DNA from: Ectocarpus siliculosus
Lineage: Eukaryota; Sar; Phaeophyceae; Ectocarpales; Ectocarpaceae
Assembly: GCA_000310025.1 (NCBI GenBank)
Contig: FN649737.1
Location: 3,476,442-3,540,441 of the forward strand
DNA length: 64,000 nt
Reading direction: 5' to 3'
Shown piece by piece: positions 36,701 through 45,784 of this stretch; positions within the stretch are counted from its first letter, which is position 1, and every line of letters begins with the position of its first letter. The notes beneath the pieces were generated by a model, which had not been told where the DNA came from, made no database searches, and saw only the letters and a list, made by a program, of their open reading frames with translations. Position numbers and translations under genes: made by a program.

Positions 36701-39700
36701 CGAGCTGCAGAATATCGATGCCTGGATCGCCTTCGCAACCATGAGCCACGAGAACCTGTCCTAAAGAAGATGCTGTCCTCGATATCGCCTTTGCACGCAT
36801 GTCAGGAAGTGTGCGTGAACGGCGGCCTGGCTCCTTTCGACGAAGTGTCTGTGTCCTTCCGGGGACCCATGAACCTATACAACATCGCCTGGTTCGAAGG
36901 CACCGCGGACGGAACTCTAGAGCGTACCACCTCCTGGACTCCGGGGTAAGTCGAGGCTGTAGTCGCAGAGGGAACCGTCTATTTGGAAAAGTGTTCCAAG
37001 CAAACGAATGACGGAGGCACGCGTGTATTGTCTGGAGTTGGGCGCTTGGACATAAGTCTCCATAACTCAGTGCACACGGCGAAGCTCGGTTCAGGGAGTT
37101 TGGTCTTGTGAAGTGCAGAGCAAATGTTTCGATTGGGCTCTATCAACAAGCCGGGGGTGCTTCCATGATGTCGGGCCTCCTCTCGAGACGCCCTCCTCGC
37201 CTCGTGTGGCATGGCATCGAGAAACATCTCGCCGTTGCTTCACGCATCCGTAGATAATTGGTAAGAATAAAACGTAGAACTCATCCCGGGCCTACAATAC
37301 GAAGGCGATCATGTCGGAACGCATGTGTTCGACCGAGAATGCCACCTCCCAACTCACTCCAATACAGTGGACATCTACTTCAATGGGAATCCGCCGATGT
37401 CGGTGATCCCAGGGATAATGGCAAGCAGAGCTAGGTACACAAAAGAGAGGAAAGACACACATGAAATCAGCCGCACTCCTAAAGCAATCGTCCATTTGAT
37501 GGCATGAGCATGCCCCTCCCCGCCCACCCGACTAGCTCACGCGACGCCTGTTGACACCTGTTACGGGGACGCACTTACTTGCAGTGAGCTCGGAGACAAC
37601 ATCGCTTTCATGAACAATCGAGGTGGACTGTCTGACTGCTCCGGCGAGTGGAGTATCTGTGGCGGAAACAGCCAGAGCTTCGCGGACGCCACGGTGAGGT
37701 GTTGTCCTCCTTTGATGAGTGTCGCCAAACCCCAAACGATCCTATCATACAAGGTATCGTAGGGGTACGATGTCTATCAGACAGGGCATTTCTGTCAGAC
37801 GGTTAACGGCAGAGTGTGATTGCATGGATGGGTGTGTGTGGGCGCCTTGCAGCAAAACAACGTTATATTACCAACAACTTGTTTTGGAAGAGGTGCATAG
37901 GCTACTCCTTCCGATAGAAGTACGACGCGAAATACTCCGAAAGCACGAGGAGAAAAAAAATGAATCGGCCGTGAGCTTCTTCGCAGTACCGTCTAGCCCC
38001 TTGACAGGCTCAGACATGTTCTTGGCCGGGGGTCCGGGTTTGAGGAGAAACGTCAGCAATACTAGAACGGCTCACGCCTGCGGGCACATATCTACTGTAG
38101 CACTTGACGTCGTCTTACAGTCATCCTTGGAGCGTTGTTTGTGCCGTGAAGTTTCGTTCCACTTATTCTGCGCGCCAGCGTGCACCCGTCGAGAGGTAGT
38201 TAAGCCCACAACCTAGACTCCGAAGGCTATATGAGGGTACCCGCTGAACCATCGGGGCAACCGGCCCAAATTCTAAGGGCAAATCTCTCGGAATCACCCG
38301 CGAGGCCCCAAACACGAAGCTATGCATACAGCAGGATAGTACAGGAGTAATGCCCGTTTTTTTAATGGGGTTTTGTTGGTGAAACGGGCTGTTGTGGTTG
38401 AGTGCAAATCCTTGACCTACTCAAGTTCCCTCGTGTGTGACAGGGGACTTACTGCGCTGCTGGGAGCACGCCCTTCGATGGAAACCTCCCCGACGACAAC
38501 GAGATAAACATCATGACGCAGTGGGAGTGCGCCTCCCAGGAGCAATGCGGGTAAACAATGACACGGACCGATCGTCGGCAACAGAAACGTGGCCATGCGA
38601 TAGGCGCCCAAAGAATCTATGTATGTAGCAATCGCGTTCTCCTCAATTCATTAGGATTGTGGGGAGAATACCCCGCATAATGCCTACAAGGAGAGTGCGA
38701 CGATATTAAGCGGAACATTTGGGAGTCCGTTGGGAGGAGCCAGTAAGGCGCGAGGACCGCGAAAAGGAACATCCATGGAACCCCCTTCTGTGTGGTACTT
38801 TCCATCGAAACCCACGGACATGTGAACGACGAGGGCTTCCAGACACTCATGCTATGGGCCGGAGGTTGATGTTTATCGTCTTGACCACCAAGAGAACAAG
38901 CAAGCCTACCCAAGGCAGTGTTGTAATGGACTGAATGTGGCGTTTACCGTCAGATCAAATGTTTGCAAACCTCGTACTGCCAAGAAGCGTGATATTTTGC
39001 ATGTTCGCGCCTTGTTCCTGTTTCCACCTGCTTTCCCTCGTGTCTTGTTCTTGTATTGAATACGATCTCCGCTCCGGACAAAACAAAACCCGGGGAAAAG
39101 ATTCTACCGTCACACCGGCATGCGTGGTTGGACGGGAGGAAAAGACGGCACCAAAGTCATGATATTCGAGCTGGACATGCCGCACTGTGAGGAGGAGACC
39201 TGCAACTGGAATCGGCCCGCCGTGTGGGCCTTGAACGCCAGGGTACGTCGGGTCGGGTCCGCTGATCGAAGCACGAAAATTGCGTATTGAGACGCCGCAG
39301 TTTTGTCCACGACGTACGTACATGGTACAAGGACGCGACGGCAGTCTTTCTTGTCGCATTCCGCGGTGCAAGTACCCCGAGTTGACGCGGCGCTGTGTCC
39401 AGGGGTGCAATGGCTCATGAAGCATCCCTTGTTTCTATGCGGTGGCGGCACGGTAGAAAGTATCGCTACCCAAGACCACCACCCGGACGCTAGAAACCCA
39501 ATCAGGGCGTTCTCATTCACTTCTTCCTCGCATTTCGGTGAATCTTCTGTCTATTTCAGATTCTGCGAACCGCGCAGTATGGGTGCAACTGCCGTGGCGC
39601 GGGAGGAAATGGTGGCTGCGGAGAGTTCGACATCATAGAGGGTATCGTCGGCAACAAGTACAGTGATATGCTTTTCACGACGGTACGACGGTGTTGCTAA

Positions 39701-42700
39701 TGCCAACAGACGCCTCCTTTCGCTACCTTTCGCTTTAGGTTTCTGGATTCTTTTTGAGAAAAAGCAACCATCGCCGCCCACAGTACCTTGAGGGATTGGC
39801 CTTGGTATCACCTATCTATAGGTGGTTCGCTCGGTCCTTGGTTTTTTGAAGGCATTGCACAGGCTGGGGCATCCAGTTGGGACTCCTATTTACTGGTTGG
39901 AATGTACTCCGAGAATTTGTGAATGTCATGTTTACACCCCGCCAGCAGATATATCGATCGTGGCAACACCGACCGTGTGAGAACATGAAAAATATTTAAT
40001 GAGTGGTTCAACCCGGCATCACTGAGATTTGCCAACCCCAAATCCCTCAGAATATGTATTTTGTGCCCGGTGAGCTTCTGTGGGATACTGCCACAACGTA
40101 CCGCTGCCGTTGATTGCTTGGAACGAATCCCTGGCATCACTAAACCATACCCAGCGTTCGGTCTACTTTTCATAAGCGTTAGTACACCGACATCTACTTC
40201 TTCCCCTATTTTCACAAAGGTTTATGACTTCAAGGGAGCCGGCAGCCCAGGAACTTCCAGATACTTTGAGCGCCCTTCGGTGAGCTTTTGCAGATTCCTA
40301 CTTTGTACCTGAAACTCCTTCACCCGCGTCGTATCTTTTCCTGTTTAACTTTGTCAAAGCTCGTCGTCAGGCGACGTGTATTCCGGGCATTGCTGAGTTT
40401 GTTGAGATTGGCGTGTTGAAACCCTCCATCCTCATAGATGTATGCATAGCCCCCCCCCCCCCCCCCCTTGGGCCTTCCTAAAAGGGGGGGGGGGCCAGGG
40501 GAAAAAAACTCCCGGAAAGAAAAAAAGGGGTCCCCCCCCCCCCCCCCCCCCTATGGACCATTTAGGCCGCGNNNNNNNNNNNNNNNNNNNNNNNNNNNNN
40601 NNNNNNNNNNNNNNNNNNNNNNNNNNNNNNNNNNNNNNNNNNNNNNNNNNNNNNNNNNNNNNNNNNNNNNNATAAACCATCCCCGGGTTGGGTTTTTTTT
40701 TTTAAAAGGGTTTGTACCCCCCCTTTTTTTTTTTCCCCTTTTTTCCAAAAGTTTTTTGCCTCCAGGGGGGCCGCCCCCCCCGGAATTTCCAAATTTTTTG
40801 GGCCCCCCTGGGGGGGTTTTTGAAATTTTCCTTTTTTTCCCAAAAACCCCTTCCCCCGCGTTTTTTTTTTTCCTTTTTAATTTTTTAAAACCTTTTCCCC
40901 GGGGGGGGTTTTTTCCGGCCCTTTGGGGTTTTTTTGAGATTGGGGTTTTAAAACCCCCCCCCCTTAAAAATTTTTGAAAACCCCCCCCCCCCCCCCCCTA
41001 TGGCCTTTTGGAAAGGGGCGGGGGGTCAATGGTCAAATGATTTCGGCAACCAACAAATGGGTACCCCCCCCCCCCCCCCCCCTATGGCCAACTTTAGGAC
41101 CTGGGACATAGGCTTTCGAGAACGTAGATGAAGATTTAGGGAGGTAGACGATGAAGACGATAAGTGCAAATAAATGCGATTGCGGCTCCGAGTGCGAAGA
41201 CCGGGTTCATGTAGTTGCGGAATGTCGGTTGTACAAGAAGGAGAGGGAAGTGTACATGACTGAGCTCGGAAAAGCAGAAGGAAGCCACAGGGAGATGCTT
41301 GAGGCACGGAATAGCCAGGAAAATACGGCAGCTCTGCTGGGGCGTAGGGTGGGTTGATAAGGCGGGAAGTGATATCGATAGGAGAGATAGGCGAGGAAAA
41401 ACGTTTTTGTGGCACCTTGGGCAAAGTAGGAAGGAACGATTGGCATTCGGTGATCGGTGCTCCTGTGGGAACAATGCTCCGTCCTCTCGAGGACGCGTGG
41501 TCAATGGTCTAACCGCTAAGGCATGCAAAACAAAGTGCGCTCCCCCTCCCAAACACTCATCAGGTCACACTCGCCCGCGCCAACCTGCCGCCCAGTCCAT
41601 ATTTCTCGTAAACCTGACCCCCCCCCTCTCAATCGAAACGCCGGAGTAAGCCCGCACTTCTCGACCATTCGGTCGAGTCCAGAAATAAGTACAACAATGC
41701 ACGGCAACAACAACAGCATTGTACAAGGAGATCACCGTTATCGTAGCAAAATACTCACCTGACTTCCTAAACAACAGAGGAGGTCGTACCCCCTCTTAAC
41801 TACCTACCAGACAACCCCGACGGCGCATGTCCCACCCACGTCCGAATTTTGCAGGAGAAAACAACGTACGCTGCCATCTTCCGGGGAAACAGCGGCGACA
41901 GTGAGTCTTACCTCCAAGTGGCGCAGCTCGACGGTTGGGACTTCACGGCGGAGTCGCTGACGGCTTCAGAATTGGACAAGATGAAAGGCTCCGAAGAGGA
42001 GACGCACCCGATTTATTCCGTGGACTCGCGGTCCACTAGTGCGGTGAGTGGCCGTCACTGCCCAGTGATAAAAAAAAAAAGACCACAGTGTTGATACGTT
42101 GCCCTACGACAGACACACGCGATTCGCATCAAGAAACGGAGCATTCACTGATGTCCCGTCGTCTACATCTGCTAGGCACCATCCATGCCGTGACCTATTG
42201 GGATCCGCATGTCCTCTTGAGATAGTATTGCTCCCAGGAACAACAGATGGATGTCTCGAACCGCTTGGTTACTCCTGCAGGGCTGTGATTCCAGCCCAGA
42301 CCCCGCGGTTGGTGAATACATCGAGGAGATGCTGTCGCTGGCAGAGGGGTACGAATACATAGGGTGCTTCCACGACAAGTCACCGATGGACGAAAGGGAT
42401 ATGGCGCTAAGTTCGAAGCGGGAGTTCGCTCAGAACAAGCCTAGCATGTGCGCGGCCCGATGTGCCAAGGAGGACGGCGCCACCTTTTTCGGCCTTCAAA
42501 ACGGTGGCTTGTGAGTGGCTCATGGGATGAGAAGGTTTTGAGGCAACATGGGTGGACTTGAGCGGGCGCTGATTGCAGCCATTTGCGTCATTCATCTGCA
42601 GCAGGAATGAGGGGGTTATAGTGGTCACTACGGGCCACACGCTCACGGCGCGCCCCTCTCCCACGACTTTTCCCTTCGTCCCCCCTTTTCAACACCCACA

Positions 42701-45700
42701 GCCCCCAAGAAGATTGATATATGGGCTTGTGGCAACCGTAAGCGGAGCTCCATCCTGCGTCTTCTTTTCGCGCTGGCACCGCTTTCATAGTTGTCCTGTG
42801 CTCGAAATCACACCCTAAAGTTCTTCCGTTACCCTAGCCCTTGGATCCAAACTCTAGTTGAGTCCGGAACCCTGAACTTGATCCGGCACCGCCATTGCAC
42901 CGAAAAAGTTTATTCTGACACGCCGTCCCATATTCTCATCGGTTTGATGACGCACAATGAGCAACGCAGCTGTACTGGCGACCTGGGCTGTTTGTCTCAC
43001 TCGCCAACGCAGATCGCGTACACAAGCTCTACAGTAACTGAACTTGTATGCTTCCGTCCCAATAGATGCTGGTGTGGCGGGATGGGTGACACAGGCCCCG
43101 GGTCGCACGGTGAGGCGGACACATGTGACAAGCCCTGCCCGGGCGAAAATGGCGTCGCGTGCGGCGGCAAGAAGTGAGTCTATGCCTACTGTAGTTAGAG
43201 TATAGTGTTCTGATACATTCACTCTCCCATGGCGTTGCGCGGCTGAAGTATGACACCGGCCCATCGCCCGTCCGTGTGGTCTCATTGCGCGTGATTGTAT
43301 GGGTTGTTTCCGTGTGTGTTCGCCTCGTACTGCGGCGGGAAGCATCGCAAACGTTGATGGTAGTGGATACCACGCTGGAAACTGATCTTTGGGCCAAATT
43401 CCATACGTGAGCCGAGAGACCATTCTGACAATGGCCTACGTACTCGTGTCCATAGTTAAAATGGTTAATGAAACATATTAGATTTTCAACGGCCCTAGCG
43501 TAGAAGCAAGACCTATTCACTACTTCGAAAATCAAGTTGCGCCTTGGGGGTATCTGAGTTGTGGAGGCGCCACTGGATTCAACACACATCTTGGAACTAG
43601 CCCCGTTAAGTAGCACATGCCGTGTTAACAGTTGGGAACATGGCCTGTACGATGTACGTGCGAAAGGTTATGGTTATGAGGAATACTGACACGTCGAGAA
43701 AGAAACTTGGCCCTTGTGCGTGGGAAATAACTCGAACGTGAAATCCCCGACGGGGAAATACTAGCAAGTAGAGTAGTCTACACTGTAAATGGATTGAACG
43801 GTCAGGGAGCATCAGTCTCTATCTCTGCAAAGGGAAATTTCAGTAAAGAACGTGCGTTTCACCTGTCGGCAGGGTAAGCAGCGTATACGTCATCCCTGTG
43901 GAACACACGTACGTCGGCTGCTTCGAAGACAAGAAAGACGATCGGGATCTACTCCTCGTCCCCAAGGTATGAAGTACCCTGGCGTTGGTGAACTCCTGGT
44001 GCCGCAGTTACTGAAAAATATTTCTGGACGCAATTGTCTCTTTGCAGGCTCCAACTGTAGGTGACTTCTTGGAGATTCATAACCAGATTCCGGTAGGCAT
44101 GCATGATTGGGCAGTGTGGCCCCTCTCTGGAGTTCATTTGCGTCTGGAAGCAAGCTGCAGACCCAAACGCCAAGAATGCCGTAGATTGTACTGAGTACCT
44201 CGATTGATTGGAGAATACGCTCCGTTGACGTATCTCACACGCGAGCAAGGCGGCACCACTGGTGAAGGTCACTTGAAGCGGTCAGAGGCACCCAACCAAG
44301 GAATGTTATGCTTCTTCGTCGCAATTGAAGCGTGCACGGTCATTGTTTTATAGGGACCTGGTGGCACACTCGTGCAGTAAATCCTCGCTGTCGCGCAGTG
44401 GACTGTCAAAGCCTCGTACAGTACCCCCCGGAAGAACACACAACTCTCGAGGGGGGATGTGTTCAAAATTATCGTTTTTGACGGGCAAAATGTAAAGAAC
44501 ATGACATAACCACGCCTCCTCTGAAAATGTACTACCACTTCTCGAAACGCCCATGACCGGCGGTACCGAACACCAAGAAGCAACGACACCAAGATCAACA
44601 TCAACATCAACATCAAATAACAATCACCATCATCAACAACAACGCCCTTTGTCCGCACCACCACCAACAGGTGGTGTCTTCCTACCTCACGCCGGCGGCC
44701 TGCGCGGCCTACTGCTCCTCCGTCGAGGGGGCCACGTACATCGGGGTACAGTCCGGCCGCAAGTGTTTCTGCGGGGACTCGTTCGGAAAGCACGGACAGT
44801 CGACCCTGTGCAGCGAGCCCTGCTACGGCGACGAAGACCAGGTTTGCGGAGCGCATAACGTCAACAGCGTGTACACTCTTCTGCCTGAGGATGAGGTCGA
44901 TCGAACCCCGTTGAACGCGGGCATCCAAGACCAGCAGGCAGTGTGCGGGGGGAAGCGCTGCGGCTGCTTCCTGAACGAGAGCCTGGGAGACTCCCTGTTG
45001 TCTGGCGGCAACGATATGGATAGGTGTGCATGGCCACGCACCGATAGAAGATGTACACCCTTCGTCCGCCTTTTTTTGAAGTCATTGAGTCTTCTTCCTC
45101 GGCTGCTTTGCCCGTACCGGGTGCATGCTGCCCAGTATAGCATGAGATACTGTATATATTTTGCATATGGTGAACGCATCGCTCCAAGCTGTTTGCGAGT
45201 GTTTCCGCACACTTGGCTTGGCGTTCGGCGGTGGTCCTCCAGCTGAGTATGGCTTTGGAAGGCAAGGTTTGTCTGCAGATACGGCCCAAATCTCCTTCTG
45301 CCGTCGCTCGTGCTAGCGACATATTTCAAAATCTACCCGCGCGTTTGAACTTTTTGTTCTTGGCGATATGGACCACGAAAGGCGTGCAAGCTTACGTCTC
45401 CCCCAGATGTCAGCACCACTGCTCCTGTACCTCTACAACCTCACACCGTGGCCCCACTCCCGCCTGCACTTTGATTTTCCTTTGACTCTGCCGCCGCAAA
45501 ACATGTTTTCACGTTTCTCCCCAAAACACTCGCCACAAAACAGCGAGGCACTGTCCCGAACATCCTGCAAGGAAGCTTGCGAGAAAGGTGGCTTCCCGTT
45601 CTACGGCCTTGAGTGGTCAATCATCTGCTTCTGCGGCGGAAATAAGACCGCCAAGGCCAAGTTCATCGAGGGAATCGAGGCGTACCGGCTGGCCGACGAT

Positions 45701-45784
45701 ACCGGGGCGTGTGACATGCCTTGCCCGGGGAATGGGGAGGACACCTGCGGCGGGTACGGTGCGGTAGAAATTTGGGAGGTCTGA
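29259..45784 (+). CDS. Secreted fusion protein: PAN-like, GH128 glycosidase, Ser/Asp repeat, TOS1-like, three WSC
   Basis: Exons: 29259-29379, 29498-29595, 30637-30790, 31129-31243, 31826-32012, 32254-32376, 32900-33007, 33376-33489, 34044-34108, 35080-35170, 35411-36074, 36301-36464, 36806-36945, 37536-37693, 38444-38550, 39101-39242, 39560-39682, 40220-40279, 41855-42043, 42281-42510, 43066-43173, 43873-43966, 44671-45023, 45544-45784. Together they give about 1,316 residues. All junctions close in frame except 36945 to 37536, which needs one more short exon. The donor after 30790 is weak (GTCGCG), and 33489 uses a GC donor. The intron 40280-41854 holds a 100-N gap. The start ATG opens a signal peptide (basic KPRKRAR, then LLQLAMVAVYAA). 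There is no C-terminal membrane helix or GPI signal, so the protein should be secreted to the wall. Beta-glucan remodelling is inferred from the domain set. The domains are listed separately. Confidence 0.9.
31129..35170 (+). other. GH128 (Asl1-like) glycosidase catalytic domain (residues about 125-392)
   Basis: Seven exons encode in order SKRGVAFGFKESGDLYTLK, GISWWYDWSPG, LYVPMIWGEGD, SPYLLGFNEPNYGEQ, ANLTPQEAADLWPQVRQQA, GMELVSPAVNFC, WLDEFFEACG, GITHIAIHSYTC, LPIWLTEFACGF, LNPHIFRYAWF and INLLDAETKELTVVG. This is the whole family fold. The two family catalytic acids are both present: the acid/base Glu in GFNEPN (codon near 31992) and the nucleophile Glu in WLTEF (codon near 33442). The family includes fungal endo-beta-1,3-glucanases, and substrate here is inferred. 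The intron after 33489 has a GC-AG donor (CAG|gcgagt). Confidence 0.9.
35490..36030 (+). repeat. Ser/Asp repeat linker coded by AGCTCTGAC-type repeats
   Basis: Within the 664-bp exon 35411-36074, about 180 residues are nearly all Ser and Asp (SDSSDSSDSSGSSDSSGS pattern, later ESDSDSDSDSDSSSDSDS), with a short Pro/Thr spacer (TPEVATPTPVEPADSG). The DNA is a degenerate 9-12 bp repeat of AGC-TCT-GAC/GGC. Very acidic Ser/Asp tracts occur in bacterial Sdr surface proteins and in mineral- or calcium-binding matrix proteins. It is likely an extended, possibly phosphorylated or calcium-binding spacer. Other open frames over it on both strands are shadows. Confidence 0.92.
36301..36945 (+). other. TOS1-like N-terminal domain (residues about 614-715)
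   Basis: Two exons read GAGYYDDVVDMIDGENMNC...CVKE and then VCVNGGLAPFDEVSVSFRGP followed by MNLYNIAWFEG. Fungal TOS1/YJL171C proteins have the same order: G-x-Y-x-x-V-x-x-M, a Cys, then G-x-(V/L)-(A/S)-P-(F/L)-(D/E)-E-x-(V/L)-S-(V/L)-x-F-R-G-P. The following exon junction is unresolved. Confidence 0.85.
40440..41090. other. Assembly gap (40572-40671, 100 N) with poor-quality flanks
   Basis: Both flanks are almost only stretched homopolymers, including C runs of 10-18 bases and T and G runs of 8-12. The string of C followed by TATGG(A/C)C occurs three times (near 40550, 41000 and 41083). This looks like low-quality read ends and not genomic sequence. It lies in an intron, so the gene model is unaffected. 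Confidence 0.85.
41100..41560 (+). mobile_element. LINE-type retrotransposon 3' end with RT C-terminal zinc knuckle
   Basis: The frame at 41151-41357 reads NKCDCGSECEDRVHVVAECR followed by LYKKEREVYMTELGK. This C-x-C-G...H-x4-C pattern is the Cys/His motif at the C terminus of non-LTR reverse transcriptases, but no RT core is present. Another frame then covers the tail to a hairpin core CGTCCTCTCGAGGACG at about 41481. The copy is truncated on its 5' side at or near the poor-quality region. It is inside an intron of the wall-enzyme gene in sense orientation. A second tail copy is at 18-130. Confidence 0.7.
42350..43173 (+). other. WSC domain 1
   Basis: Exons 42281-42510 and 43066-43173 give YEYIGCFHDKSPMDERDMAL, MCAARCAKEDGATFFGLQ, GGLCWCGGMGD and CDKPCPGENGVACGGKK. 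The eight-Cys pattern and the FFGLQ...CWCG core are typical. WSC domains of yeast sensors and fungal enzymes bind wall glucan or related polysaccharides. The intron splits the domain just before CWCG. Confidence 0.92.
43873..44890 (+). other. WSC domain 2
   Basis: Exons 43873-43966 and 44671 onward give TYVGCFEDKKDDRDLLL, LTPAACAAYCSSVEGATYIG, VQSGRKCFCGDSFGK and LCSEPCYGDEDQVCGAHNVN. It has the full WSC Cys pattern. Its intron falls earlier than in domain 1, after LLLVPK. Confidence 0.92.
44930..45781 (+). other. WSC domain 3
   Basis: It starts CGGKRCGCFLNESLGDSLLS at the end of exon 44671-45023 and continues in 45544-45784 as LSRTSCKEACEKGGFPFYGL, IICFCGGNKTAKAKF and CDMPCPGNGEDTCGGYGAVE, ending five residues before the stop. 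The first segment lacks the usual aromatic-Val before GC(F/Y), so this is the most diverged of the three. Confidence 0.88.

Larger units (their letters stand above)
37536..42043 (+). other. TOS1-like C-terminal domain with EFDIIE motif (residues about 715-974)
   Basis: Six exons encode DTCYGDALTC, DNIAFMNNRGGLSDCSGEW, GNLPDDNEINIMTQWEC, GFYRHTGMRG, KVMIFELDMPHC, NRPAVWALNAR, ILRTAQYGCNCRGAGGNGGC, GEFDIIEGIVGN, GTSRYFERPS, TTYAAIFRGN and LDGWDFTAESLTASELDK. The order, Cys positions and the RTAQYG-GCGEFDI-E core match the YJL171C/TOS1 C-terminal family of fungal wall proteins. The E-F-D-I-I-E stretch has the E-x-D-x-x-E form of GH16-clan active sites. Activity is not established from sequence. 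The assembly gap lies in the intron before the last of these exons. Confidence 0.87.

Noticed and set aside
40468-40977. Open frames rich in Pro, Phe and Gly around the gap
   Set aside because: They come from homopolymer-stretched poor sequence and Ns.
41440-41530. tRNA-like text (GGTCTAACCGCTAAGGC)
   Set aside because: It cannot be folded by eye into a cloverleaf, has no B box, and is shared as part of the LINE tail.
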